Part shown: piece by piece, positions 9,061 to 17,782 of the stretch
Layout: each line of letters begins with the position of its first letter
Position numbering within the stretch: position 1 is the stretch's first letter
NCBI RefSeq assembly: GCF_003987275.1
Contig: NZ_PIQF01000001.1
Location: 992,001-1,056,000 of the forward strand
Reading direction: 5' to 3'
Length of the DNA: 64,000 nt
Source: Idiomarina seosinensis
Lineage (GTDB): Bacteria; Pseudomonadota; Gammaproteobacteria; Enterobacterales; Alteromonadaceae
Position numbers and translations under genes: made by a program
The notes under the pieces: generated by a model
Seen by the model: the letters and a program-made list of their open reading frames with translations, nothing else
Database searches by the model: none
Told to the model about the DNA's origin: nothing

Positions 9061-10152
9061 GTGGCGCTGACGCGTATTTTAACAACAGCTATTGCTCTAA
9101 CCCTGTCAACATTGAGTGTGACGACGGCTCATGCACAGGTTCCAGATAGAGAGTATTGGCGTTGGTTCGAAGTAGAAGTTGTTTTGTTTAAACACACTTC
9201 GGAACAAACTATTCGTGAGCAATTCCCGCTCCAGGTCTCCGCTATCCCGATTACGCTGGGTAATGATCTTCTTACGCCCTATCACAATCGAAGCTACCCT
9301 GCGCTACGCGGCGGTTTAGACAGCTGTGAGCCGCTCGCTGAACAGTCTGAATTAAATCTGCGAATTGACTGCCAGTTTGAGCATGAGGATGTTTGGATCC
9401 CGATTCCCGGTAACCCGTTAACACCACCAACACGAACGCAAGAACTCGCCAAAACAGACGTTATTATTGACGGCAGAGGCGGTGATATTAACTCTGCAAG
9501 ACAGGCATTTTTGATGCCGGAAAGTGTCCACGAACTGACTGAAACGCGCCAGCAATTAGTGAATAAAGGGCTGGTGAAGCCGCTGCTACACGTTGCCTGG
9601 CGACAGCCTGTTTTTAGCGAACGGGATAATAAAACAATACGACTGTTTGCCGGCGAACAATTTACTAATGAATTTAATTACGACGGCCTTACCAAACAGT
9701 CGCTCGGTGGAACTTCAGTTGAGCGACGCCTGCAACAAGGCTCGTTAGTAGAACAAGTAGAAACGTTACTGCAGAAAGTAGATGCTGAACAAGTTATCTT
9801 TACTAACGCCGACTCGCAGGCCCCTAAACCACTGGATGACACCAGCCAATTACCAGAGCTTATCTGGGAGTTAGACGGCCTCCTGCATATATTCTTAATC
9901 GGCAATTACTTGCATATAGACAGTGATTTTAACTTACGCGAAACAACAGCAATCGAATCGGCAATGTCTGACTTAAAGCAACAGGCGCAACACGCCCTAT
10001 CCGGAAAGTCCTCAGAGCAACCTTTTTTAAGAGCTTACCCGTTTAAGCAGCGACGTCGGGTTATTAGCCACGAAACACACTATTTTGACCATCCAAAAAT
10101 GGGCATGGTTATCCAAATTCGTCGAACAGACTTGTCGGCTCGTCGTTACTAA
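9061..10152 (+). CDS. csiV: CsiV family protein (exported)
   Basis: A GTG at 9052 overlaps the mfd stop, but the GTG at 9061 is preferred because AGGAG lies 8 bases before it. The product, about 363 residues, has a signal peptide (ILTTAIALTLSTLSVTTAHAQ) and then the family start YWRWFEVEVVLFKH, which identifies the CsiV group annotated as peptidoglycan-binding. The C-terminal part has the repeated pattern of barrel-like strands and ends ISHETHYFDHPKMGMVIQIRR, also conserved in the family. It most likely acts in the periplasm. Position directly after mfd is conserved in marine gammaproteobacteria. Its biochemical role is not established. Confidence 0.78.
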   Translation: MALTRILTTAIALTLSTLSVTTAHAQVPDREYWRWFEVEVVLFKHTSEQTIREQFPLQVSAIPITLGNDLLTPYHNRSYPALRGGLDSCEPLAEQSELNLRIDCQFEHEDVWIPIPGNPLTPPTRTQELAKTDVIIDGRGGDINSARQAFLMPESVHELTETRQQLVNKGLVKPLLHVAWRQPVFSERDNKTIRLFAGEQFTNEFNYDGLTKQSLGGTSVERRLQQGSLVEQVETLLQKVDAEQVIFTNADSQAPKPLDDTSQLPELIWELDGLLHIFLIGNYLHIDSDFNLRETTAIESAMSDLKQQAQHALSGKSSEQPFLRAYPFKQRRRVISHETHYFDHPKMGMVIQIRRTDLSARRY

Positions 10153-10174
10153 TTCATTAAACAAGGATTGGCTT

Positions 10175-10660
10175 ATGGAAAAGTACGAGGAACTATTATT
10201 GGCGTTGCGTAAAGTTATTCGCGCTATCGACCTTTATTCCAAACAGCTTAATAAATATTCCGGATTGACTGCTCCTCAACTTTTAATTCTCAGAGAAATT
10301 GTTGCTCGCGACGGAATTACTGCCAGTGAAGTTGCGCAAAATATTACCCTAAGCCCAGCTACCGTATCTAACGTCATTGAAAGGATGGAGCATCGGCAAC
10401 TTATCCATAGACACCGCAGTGCTACCGATAAACGCCGAGTTTTGCTATATCTAACCGAACAAGGCCGTGCGCTCCTGAGTAAAGCTCCACAACCTCTGCA
10501 AGAGGACTTTATCGAGAAGTTTCAGGCATTAGATGAATGGGAACAATCTTTATTATTGTCCTCTATGCAAAGAATTGCGGCTATGATGGACGCGGAAAGA
10601 CTCGACGCCGCTCCAGTACTGGAGGTTGGCAGTTATCACAAAATGGATTCAGGTCAATGA
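10175..10660 (+). CDS. MarR family transcriptional regulator
   Basis: The frame is open from 10085, but the ATG at 10175 has AAGGA 9 bases upstream and gives a normal 161-residue MarR protein. The winged helix spans about residues 30-110: recognition helix ITASEVAQNITLSPATVSNVIERME, then the wing HRHRSATDKRRVLLYLTEQG with the conserved D-KR-R motif. C-terminal helices complete the dimer interface. Its TGA overlaps the ATG of the following nuclease gene (ATGA), so both are translated from one message and the regulator may control the nuclease. The ligand cannot be inferred. Confidence 0.88.
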   Translation: MEKYEELLLALRKVIRAIDLYSKQLNKYSGLTAPQLLILREIVARDGITASEVAQNITLSPATVSNVIERMEHRQLIHRHRSATDKRRVLLYLTEQGRALLSKAPQPLQEDFIEKFQALDEWEQSLLLSSMQRIAAMMDAERLDAAPVLEVGSYHKMDSGQ

Positions 10661-12408
10661 AACAACTTACCCTTATTGCCTCAGCAATACTTTTTAGCGC
10701 TGGCGTTACTGCTCAAAGCTGCGAAAACAACGCCCAGTTGGTCGCGATTCATGATGTTCAGGGAGCAGCTGAAAGCTCACCGATGGAAGGTAAACAAGCC
10801 ACCGTATCCGGTATTGTCACAGCCAACTGGAGTAATAAAAATCAGCTAAGTGGTTTTTTTATCCAGTCGCCAACGGACCATGTCGATGATGATCCGTTAA
10901 CATCTCAAGGTCTGTTTGTTGCAACCCAAAATATAAGTCATAAAGCGGAGGTTGGTACTCAGGTTCGGGTAACCGGCACAGTTAGTGAAATAAACGGTCT
11001 TACTCAACTAACCAATCCAAGTGCCATCTATGACTGCGGCCCGGCGGAGCAACAGCCATCGACTATTACTGTAAGCTTGCCGTTTGACTCGCGCGCTCAA
11101 GCCGAAGCGTTGGAAGGAATGCAGGTTATCGTAGAAGGCGATGAACCGTTGACGATTTCTGGCCATTACCAATTTCCTCGTCATGGCTACTTTGATGTTT
11201 CTGCCGGACGTCTCTGGACCCCAACTCAAGTCGCTAAACCCGGAAGTGCCGCTAACGCGCGACGCGCCAGCAATCGGCTAAACCGACTACAAGTGGACGA
11301 CAACAGCAACCAGCAACCCGACGTGCTGCCACATCAAAGTTTATTTCATGGCCCACAAAACAGTTTACGAAGTGGCGCGAGACTAAAGCCGATCAGCGGA
11401 ATTTTATCGCAGTATAATGACATTTACCGGTTGCAACCGACTGTCGATCTGCAACTTGCAGAGCGCTCCAAGATAACACCAATATATCCTAAGCGCACCG
11501 AGCATCTTCGGGTTGCTAGCTTTAATGTGCTGAATTATTTTAACGGCGACGGCAAGGGTGGCGGCTTTCCAACTGAACGCGGCGCTCACTCACCGGAGCA
11601 ATTAAAGCGTCAGCAACAAAAGATTATCGCCGCACTGGTTGCACTTGATGCAGACGTGTTGGGTTTAATGGAAGTAGAAAATGATGGTTTTAGTCAGTAC
11701 AGCGCTATTACTCAACTAACAAAGGCATTAAACCAAGCCCAGAGTAAAACTTACGCTATCGCTCAGCCGCGCTCAGAGCGGGTGGGAAGCGATCAAATTA
11801 GTGTTGCTATTATCTATAACTCCGAGCGGCTAACTCCAGGCTCGCATGCTAAAACTTTGGTACAGGGCCCTTTTACATGGGGTAGCCGGGTACCATTAGC
11901 ACAGGTATTTGTTGATAAAAACAACGATAAAACCTTTACTGCGGTAGTTAATCATTTTAAATCAAAAGGAAGTTGTCCTGATAGCGGCTCTAATGCTAAC
12001 CAACATGATGGTCAGGCATGTTGGAATTCTCTGCGACTAGAGTCAGCCGAGTCACTACTGTCATGGGTGGCTAACGAGCAATTCCCGGCACCGGTTTTAT
12101 TGGGGGATTTTAATGCTTATTATCACGAAGATCCGATCCAATACATGACCTCTAACGGGTACAAAAATGTTTCCTCCGAACATGACTACTCATACGTTTA
12201 TGACAGTCAGGCCGGTGCATTAGACCATATTTTAGTGGCTGATGAATTGGTGCCCTCTATCGACTTGGTGCAACATATCAATTTTAATGCCGATGAACCG
12301 GGCTTTTACGACTACCGTGATAAAACGTACTATCAACCCGGCCCCTATCGGTCATCAGATCATGATCCACTTGTCGTTGACTTCGATTGGCGCGAATCTG
12401 GCAAGTAG
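10657..12408 (+). CDS. Extracellular endonuclease of the ExeM/NucH type
   Basis: The start ATG at 10657 overlaps the MarR stop; the open frame continues upstream but the signal peptide MKQLTLIASAILFSAGVTAQ fixes this start. The 583-residue product has an N-terminal OB-like region (about 25-150; EGKQATVSGIVTANW) and a C-terminal endonuclease/exonuclease/phosphatase domain from about 285: RVASFNVLNYF, GLMEVEN, LLGDFNAYYHEDP and [11 protein letters not shown] carry the metal and catalytic residues. Such secreted nucleases degrade extracellular DNA for nutrition or biofilm dispersal. The last 49 bases overlap antisense the end of the next gene. No C-terminal sorting tail is seen, unlike some longer ExeM proteins. 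Confidence 0.87.
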   Translation: MKQLTLIASAILFSAGVTAQSCENNAQLVAIHDVQGAAESSPMEGKQATVSGIVTANWSNKNQLSGFFIQSPTDHVDDDPLTSQGLFVATQNISHKAEVGTQVRVTGTVSEINGLTQLTNPSAIYDCGPAEQQPSTITVSLPFDSRAQAEALEGMQVIVEGDEPLTISGHYQFPRHGYFDVSAGRLWTPTQVAKPGSAANARRASNRLNRLQVDDNSNQQPDVLPHQSLFHGPQNSLRSGARLKPISGILSQYNDIYRLQPTVDLQLAERSKITPIYPKRTEHLRVASFNVLNYFNGDGKGGGFPTERGAHSPEQLKRQQQKIIAALVALDADVLGLMEVENDGFSQYSAITQLTKALNQAQSKTYAIAQPRSERVGSDQISVAIIYNSERLTPGSHAKTLVQGPFTWGSRVPLAQVFVDKNNDKTFTAVVNHFKSKGSCPDSGSNANQHDGQACWNSLRLESAESLLSWVANEQFPAPVLLGDFNAYYHEDPIQYMTSNGYKNVSSEHDYSYVYDSQAGALDHILVADELVPSIDLVQHINFNADEPGFYDYRDKTYYQPGPYRSSDHDPLVVDFDWRESGK

Positions 12409-13364
12409 GCATTGTCAGTACCAAAATGGATTTCAATCTCTAATCCCAGCATCCAGTGGCCCCGACGAACTTCATTAACAGTCTCTCGGGGCCTGTGATA
12501 GCCCACCCAAGTTTCCACAAACAGCCATTCACGCAAATAACGTTGCCGATTGAGTAGCCGTACTCCATAGTCATTTATCGGCACAGCATGATCGGTTTGT
12601 CCTTCAATCCAGGTTTCAACCGCCATCGCCTTGTCTTCAGCATAAAGTTTATAAGCACGAGCTGAACTACTCCAACGCAAACCATTAGTTTCCTGCGCAA
12701 AGGTTCCCAATGCCGACCAGCGCGCCAGAATGCTATCGGTAACGTTCGCTTCAAAGTCAAACCGTTGCGCGACTCCAAAGCCATCACTATCCCGCCAAAA
12801 GGCTGAACTTTGCAGTCTCACCAAGGCGCTCTCCCCCAGCGCAGCATCGGTTCTGTAGCGCGCTCTTAGGTAGCTATCAAAGTCGAGACCACCACGAATG
12901 CCGACGCTGTAAGACAGCCGGTGCTGCTCGTTCATATGAGGGTCGAAACCCAGGCCGACTAACCATTCCTCGTCGGTAGCTGTGGAGCGAATAACGGAAG
13001 GTCGTCCGGCGGATGCATCATCCAAAAATTCATCACTATCGACTCGACCGATAAACGCGGATAACTCATCCTTGGCGTGAGGTAAATTTACTTTTGCCCG
13101 AAACCGAGACTTTAACTCAAAGCCGTCGTAAGCGCTCCATTGAGGCGCTAATGACAGTCGACCGTATGAACTGTAGCTATCTGACAATCTGTCTTCGGCA
13201 AAAAAACCGTCAACCCAGCGAGCGGATGCATCGACAGTGCCAGCGAGTCCTTCACGGAAGCTGTCGTACCACTGTTTATCAGAGTGCTGCCCGGGCTCCT
13301 CTGTTTGTGCCTGTACCAATGGCGTTAATAATAAAAGCAGACCGATAGAGAACTTTTTCACCAA
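12360..13364 (-). CDS. Conserved hypothetical exported protein, probable outer-membrane beta-barrel
   Basis: A 334-residue protein with a clear signal peptide ([18 protein letters not shown]). The mature part has alternating polar/hydrophobic strands rich in aromatic residues, many Arg/Asp pairs and no long hydrophobic helix, as in outer-membrane barrels; for example [42 protein letters not shown]. The chain does not end in Phe/Trp: a 15-residue polar tail follows the last strand. Its 3' end overlaps the convergent nuclease by 49 bases. I do not recognise a specific family. It shares a 44-base divergent gap with msrAB. Confidence 0.7.
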   Translation of the reverse strand: MVKKFSIGLLLLLTPLVQAQTEEPGQHSDKQWYDSFREGLAGTVDASARWVDGFFAEDRLSDSYSSYGRLSLAPQWSAYDGFELKSRFRAKVNLPHAKDELSAFIGRVDSDEFLDDASAGRPSVIRSTATDEEWLVGLGFDPHMNEQHRLSYSVGIRGGLDFDSYLRARYRTDAALGESALVRLQSSAFWRDSDGFGVAQRFDFEANVTDSILARWSALGTFAQETNGLRWSSSARAYKLYAEDKAMAVETWIEGQTDHAVPINDYGVRLLNRQRYLREWLFVETWVGYHRPRETVNEVRRGHWMLGLEIEIHFGTDNAYLPDSRQSKSTTSGS

Positions 13365-13386
13365 AATACACCTATTACATTATAAT
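13357..13386 (+). promoter_or_regulatory. Putative msrAB promoter, overlapping a divergent -10 box
   Basis: TTCACC and TATAAT (13381-13386) are separated by 18 bases and stand 22 bases before the msrAB ATG. The complementary strand has its own TATAAT at 13384-13379, placed to serve the divergent outer-membrane-like gene, so the two promoters would overlap and could compete. Confidence 0.45.
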
Positions 13387-13408
13387 AGTCGTATTATCTG
13401 GAGAGCAC

Positions 13409-14548
13409 ATGCGAATCATTTTAACTTTCACCTGCCTGCTGTTAGTCAGTAATTTCAGCATCGCACAAAATGAAGTAACAGAAAAGCAACAAAATGAAGC
13501 GGTCGCGACACTCGCCGGTGGCTGTTTTTGGTGTGTAGAGGAAGCCTTTGAACAACTTGATGGTGTCCGAGAAGTTGTTTCTGGTTATGCCGGCGGTAAC
13601 CAGCCAAACCCGAGTTATGAGCAAGTTTCGTCGGGCCAGACCGAGCACACCGAAGCTGCGCAGATTTACTACGACCCCAGTGTTATCAGCTACGCTGGTC
13701 TATTACAAAAGTTTTGGCGAATTATGGACCCTACCGATAACCAAGGCCAATTTGTTGATCGTGGACAGCAATATCGTCCAGAAATATTCGTCCATAACGA
13801 TACTCAGCGACGTGTTGCAGAGGCCTCTAAACAGTGGTTATCCGAAAACGGCCCGTTTCAACAACCGATTGTTGTGCCAATAACAGACTTTACATCGTTT
13901 TATCCAGCAGAAGATTACCATCAGGACTATTACGACAAAAACCCAATTCGATATAGAGTTTATACATACAATTCCGGTCGCTACGACTTTGTAGAAAAGC
14001 ATTGGGGAGAAACAAACAACATTGATTACCATCGATTCACCAATGATAACCCCGGCGGTGAAAAAACGGCAGGTAGTAACCCTTGGCAAGACTTTAGCAA
14101 ACCGTCAAAACAGCAACTAAAAAAGCAATTAACACCAATTCAGTACGCCGTCACTCAGGAAGATGAAACCGAGCAAGCCTTTAACAATGCCTACTGGGAT
14201 AATAAGCGTGCCGGTATATACGTTGACATTGTTAGTGGTGAACCGCTGTTTTCATCGGCAGATCAGTACAAATCGGGCAGCGGCTGGCCAAGCTTCACTC
14301 GCCCCATTACACCGAACGCTGTGGTCGAAAAGGAAGACAACAGTTGGTTTTATACCCGTACCGAAATCCGCAGTCGCTATGCCGACTCGCACTTAGGCCA
14401 CGTGTTTAACGACGGACCCGAACCAACAGGCTTGCGCTATTGTATGAATTCAGCGGCAATGGAGTTTGTCCCGCTCGATAAAATGCAAGAAAGAGGCTAC
14501 GGTGACTATATCGACGCAGTCACCGAGTCCTCAAAAGGTGCTCAGTAG
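13409..14548 (+). CDS. msrAB: Periplasmic bifunctional methionine sulfoxide reductase MsrA-MsrB fusion
   Basis: The ATG is preceded by GGAGAG. A signal peptide ([19 protein letters not shown]) predicts export. MsrA occupies about 31-200 with the catalytic Cys39 in GGCFWC; it reduces S-sulfoxides. MsrB occupies about 240-365 with the catalytic Cys in LRYCMNS; it reduces R-sulfoxides. The four zinc-binding cysteines of classical MsrB are absent (VSGEPLF and YADSHLGH instead of CxxC pairs). The usual recycling Cys of the GCGWPSF motif is Ser (GSGWPSF). The fusion probably repairs oxidised envelope proteins, with electrons from a periplasmic thioredoxin-like partner not present here. Confidence 0.95.
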   Translation: MRIILTFTCLLLVSNFSIAQNEVTEKQQNEAVATLAGGCFWCVEEAFEQLDGVREVVSGYAGGNQPNPSYEQVSSGQTEHTEAAQIYYDPSVISYAGLLQKFWRIMDPTDNQGQFVDRGQQYRPEIFVHNDTQRRVAEASKQWLSENGPFQQPIVVPITDFTSFYPAEDYHQDYYDKNPIRYRVYTYNSGRYDFVEKHWGETNNIDYHRFTNDNPGGEKTAGSNPWQDFSKPSKQQLKKQLTPIQYAVTQEDETEQAFNNAYWDNKRAGIYVDIVSGEPLFSSADQYKSGSGWPSFTRPITPNAVVEKEDNSWFYTRTEIRSRYADSHLGHVFNDGPEPTGLRYCMNSAAMEFVPLDKMQERGYGDYIDAVTESSKGAQ

Positions 14549-14578
14549 GAGCTAGGCTACCCAGCCTAGTTCCTGAGC
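14540..14578. terminator. Stem-loop between the converging msrAB and asnB ends
   Basis: An 11-bp stem (14548-14558 with 14563-14573, one G-T pair, loop ACCC) extended by a CTCAG/CTGAG outer arm lies across both stop codons. There is no strong T-run, so it may act as a bidirectional structural barrier rather than a textbook terminator. Confidence 0.5.
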
Positions 14579-16567
14579 TCGCTGTGCCGCTTGTTTCGGC
14601 ACATCCGTCGCAACAAAATGGTGATGCAAAACCTGAACACCCAGCATATGATTGATCACTGCATCTAATTGCACATGTTCCTCAGCCGGAACCGCCGAGT
14701 CCTGATGCCTTTCAAAAGTTTTTACCACTTGCTCATAGTCGAGCAAACCGGCATCTTCGACGGCTTTCTTATTGAGAAACTGTTCAGCCAGCTTTTCCAC
14801 CGCCTTCCATTTTTCAGGGTCGGTATGCGCCGGTGGTGCCATAAACGCAAATTTCTCTCGCTTATACAGCGTTTCCGGTAACAAGCCCTTCATCGCCTCA
14901 CGCAGCACATATTTTTCTTTGTTCCCTTTAATTCGCAAATGCGGCGGTACAGAAAAAGCATACTCCGCTAAATGGTGGTCCAGAAATGCAGGTCGTGCTT
15001 CCATTGAGTTTGCCATATCAACCCGATCACCGCCCCAGGTCAGAATCTGCCCCTCCAGCATGGTTTTAATCCAGACATATTGAGCGCGGTCGAGCGGATG
15101 ACGCCCTTCTAACATGTTTTGGTCGAGAGTATCGGCTATCGCCGTGCTAGGATCATAACTCTCTACCTTTTGTCGCATGGTATTAGACATCAGTGGCAAG
15201 GCAACCGAGCTGCACGATAACCAGGGTTGAACGCAGCTTGGAGTAAAGCCCACTTTTTGATTAAACGCATCGCTGACAAACTCTTCGCGCGCCAACATTG
15301 CGCCTTTAAACAACTTATTGTTTTTTTCAAGTAACTCCTGCCACTCCACACGCTCGATTTCCGGTAAATGATCCAGACCATGCAAGAACATATCTTTACG
15401 GAAAGCAGGATATCCGGCAAAGAGCTCATCCGAGCCTTCCCCGGTCATCACCACTTTATAACCAGCCTCATGCACCGCTTGACTCATCAGGTACTTAGCA
15501 ACACCCAGAGTGTTGTATATCGTGCGTTCCGTATGCCATAAGGTTTTCACAAAATGGTCGTATAAGTCATTCGCTTTCAGTGCCATGATATGGTGGTCAG
15601 CATTAGTTGCTTCGGCCATTTCTTTAGCTATTGGTGTTTCGTCGTAGTCGTCAGAATCAAAGCCGATAGTAAATGCCTTAACTGAAGTTTGCGTCGACGC
15701 AGAAGCCAGACCAAGGATGGCACATGAGTCGATACCACCGGATAGATAGCAGCCCACTGGCACATCAGCCGTCATCCGGTGTTGTACCGCTTCCAACAGT
15801 TGGGCTCGAACTCCCTCAATGTATTGTTCTTCGTCAACGTCGTCGCCGGGGTAATCTCTCTCATCCGGGAAGTTAACGTCCCAGTACTTATGTTCCGTGA
15901 TCTGTAATTTACCGTTAACCCGAGTTACTTTTACCACATAGCCCGGCTGCACCTGATTAATCCCCGAGAATGCGGTTGAACCTGGAACCATTACCTGAAT
16001 TAACTGATGGTACAAGCCTTCAGCAGAAAACTCCCGCTTGACATCTGGGTGGGCAAACAACACTTTCAGTTCGGATCCAAACACTATCCCGTGCTCTGTT
16101 TCTGTCCAATACAACGGCTTGATGCCGAATCGATCGCGGACTAGATAGAGACTGTCTTCCTGACTATCAAAAAGGCCAAACGCGAATTCTCCACGTAGCT
16201 CTTTTAAAGTGGCCTCTAAGCCATAACGTTCGAACAGGTGCAATACAATCTCGGAGTCACTTTTGCTACGGAATTGAGCGCCTCTAGCAGTCAGATCCGC
16301 ACGGATCCGTTTAAAGTCATAAAATTCGCCGTTATGTGTTAGCAGCAGCCGGTTGTCGGCTGATAAAAAAGGCTGTCGACCGCGCTGTTCATCCAAATCG
16401 ATAATTGAAAGTCGTGCGTGACTAAAACCGACCCCCTGTTCTTGATTAATTTGGTAGCCATAACCATCGGGGCCCCGATGGTGCATAATCGCGGCCATGT
16501 TAACCAGCGTTTGAGCGTTTATCGGACGTTCCGTTTGGTGATGAAAAACTCCAGCAATTCCGCACAT
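14552..16567 (-). CDS. asnB: Asparagine synthase (glutamine-hydrolysing)
   Basis: A 671-residue class II amidotransferase. Cys2 directly after the initiator Met (MCGIAGVF) is the Ntn glutaminase nucleophile; RLSIIDL, HNGEFYDF and SDSEIV complete the glutaminase pocket (about 2-190). The synthetase domain has the PP-loop SGGIDS at 276-281 and EGSDELFAGYP further on. It makes asparagine from aspartate, glutamine and ATP. It is about 115 residues longer than the E. coli AsnB, in the range of the longer bacterial family used in secondary pathways. It lies 18 bases downstream of the PyrB-like gene and probably shares its transcript. Confidence 0.93.
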   Translation of the reverse strand: MCGIAGVFHHQTERPINAQTLVNMAAIMHHRGPDGYGYQINQEQGVGFSHARLSIIDLDEQRGRQPFLSADNRLLLTHNGEFYDFKRIRADLTARGAQFRSKSDSEIVLHLFERYGLEATLKELRGEFAFGLFDSQEDSLYLVRDRFGIKPLYWTETEHGIVFGSELKVLFAHPDVKREFSAEGLYHQLIQVMVPGSTAFSGINQVQPGYVVKVTRVNGKLQITEHKYWDVNFPDERDYPGDDVDEEQYIEGVRAQLLEAVQHRMTADVPVGCYLSGGIDSCAILGLASASTQTSVKAFTIGFDSDDYDETPIAKEMAEATNADHHIMALKANDLYDHFVKTLWHTERTIYNTLGVAKYLMSQAVHEAGYKVVMTGEGSDELFAGYPAFRKDMFLHGLDHLPEIERVEWQELLEKNNKLFKGAMLAREEFVSDAFNQKVGFTPSCVQPWLSCSSVALPLMSNTMRQKVESYDPSTAIADTLDQNMLEGRHPLDRAQYVWIKTMLEGQILTWGGDRVDMANSMEARPAFLDHHLAEYAFSVPPHLRIKGNKEKYVLREAMKGLLPETLYKREKFAFMAPPAHTDPEKWKAVEKLAEQFLNKKAVEDAGLLDYEQVVKTFERHQDSAVPAEEHVQLDAVINHMLGVQVLHHHFVATDVPKQAAQRAQELGWVA

Positions 16568-16585
16568 TCTTTGCTTTTCCTTCTA

Positions 16586-17653
16586 TTAGACAACATCGAT
16601 AACGCGCTCCGCGCGCTGAACCATACATGTTAGTAACGCCATGCGTAAAAACACGGCACCACGGGCTTGGCTGAAATACCAATTATGCGGTGTATGATCA
16701 AGATCGGTACTCAATTCTGCGCCACGAGCCAATGGGTGCAAGATAATAGCCCCCTCTTTAAGCGGCGATTTAGCCGTTAGACTAAATGTTTTACCATAGG
16801 TATTAAACGTCTCTCCCTCCCAGGAAATAGCATTAATATAAATAACGTCCAGATCGGGTAAAGTTTTATCCAGATCGGTTGCGGTACGGATACTAATACC
16901 CGCTTGCTCAATTTGTTCTCGTTGTTGCTGGCCGAATAACTCATCCTGCACCGAGTCGTCGTGAATAATAACCAACTCTTTTATGGCATTGGGAAACTTA
17001 CACAACAGCTTTATCAAACTGCGTACCGTGCGCATTTTATTCGGCACACCAATGATACCAACACTGACAGCATGCTCTGCAGCCTCCTCGGTAACCAATT
17101 CCGGCCGCCATTTGAACATCGCATAAAGATCAGCCAGTGCTTGCGTTGGATGCTCATCGCTCCCATTACCGGCATTAATAATCGGGATACGCAACGAGTC
17201 GACCATTTCTTCTAGCGACGTTTCGTTGTTATCTCGCAGTACCACACAGTCGCCGTAATTATTAAACATTTCGGCCACATCCGCTAAGCATTCACCTTTC
17301 GCAATACCTGTGGTAGATCGGTCGGTAATTGACATAATATCGCCACCCAGACGATGCCAGGCGCTCTCAAACGAGAGTCTGGTTCTAGTGCTGGGCTCAT
17401 AAAAGGCAGAAATCAAAATCTTACCCTGCAATGAGGTACTAAACCGCCGCGGGTTAGCTTCATATTTTGCGGCTAGCCGAAACAACTGCAGCAGACCGTT
17501 TTGGGTAAACTGATCCGAAGACACAATGTGCTGATTGGACAGCTTCAACAAATAATCGCCATCTTCCTGAATAGCTCTAAGTAACGCCTTAGGATGGGCG
17601 TTACCACAAACATCCGGCCGCTCCCTTTCAAACGACACATCTTTTATGTTCAT
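16586..17653 (-). CDS. Aspartate/ornithine carbamoyltransferase superfamily protein, PyrB-like with altered acceptor site
   Basis: A 355-residue protein with a 38-residue N-terminal extension, then a fold colinear with PyrB. The carbamoyl phosphate motif STRTR (88-92), Arg140, HPTQ (168-171) and RTVRS (208-212) are intact. However, the motif that in E. coli holds aspartate through Arg229 and Gln231 (TRVQKE) reads NAISWE at 274-279, and HPLPR reads HPLAR at 306-310. It could therefore be a carbamoyltransferase for another acceptor, or a degenerate paralogue; no pyrI follows. Neighbours are a symporter with a 40-residue peptide upstream and asnB downstream. Assignment to the superfamily is firm, substrate unknown. 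Confidence 0.8.
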   Translation of the reverse strand: MNIKDVSFERERPDVCGNAHPKALLRAIQEDGDYLLKLSNQHIVSSDQFTQNGLLQLFRLAAKYEANPRRFSTSLQGKILISAFYEPSTRTRLSFESAWHRLGGDIMSITDRSTTGIAKGECLADVAEMFNNYGDCVVLRDNNETSLEEMVDSLRIPIINAGNGSDEHPTQALADLYAMFKWRPELVTEEAAEHAVSVGIIGVPNKMRTVRSLIKLLCKFPNAIKELVIIHDDSVQDELFGQQQREQIEQAGISIRTATDLDKTLPDLDVIYINAISWEGETFNTYGKTFSLTAKSPLKEGAIILHPLARGAELSTDLDHTPHNWYFSQARGAVFLRMALLTCMVQRAERVIDVV

Positions 17654-17657
17654 AGGG

Positions 17658-17780
17658 TTACCATATTGTTTTAGAAAAATAGTCTTTGATAAACAGTGCC
17701 AGCAAAATCACCGGAGTTAAACAAGTGATTACCAGCGCAGCGATAATTAATACCGAGAAAAACAGTTCAGGAATTTGCAT
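17658..17780 (-). CDS. Small single-helix membrane protein coupled to the SSS symporter
   Basis: A 40-residue peptide starting at the ATG at 17780, with GGAGAA about 6 bases upstream; a longer open frame to 17870 is only a reading through the symporter end. It is one transmembrane helix (LFFSVLIIAALVITCLTPVILLALFI) with a short basic tail. The start is 2 bases after the symporter stop and the stop is 4 bases before the PyrB-like gene. It resembles in size and layout the MetS-type small subunits of some sodium symporters, so an accessory role is inferred from position only. Confidence 0.65.
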   Translation of the reverse strand: MQIPELFFSVLIIAALVITCLTPVILLALFIKDYFSKTIW

Positions 17781-17782
17781 TT

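Noticed and set aside
10537-10656. Upstream extension of the secreted nuclease
   Set aside because: It would bury the signal peptide and overlap the MarR gene out of frame.
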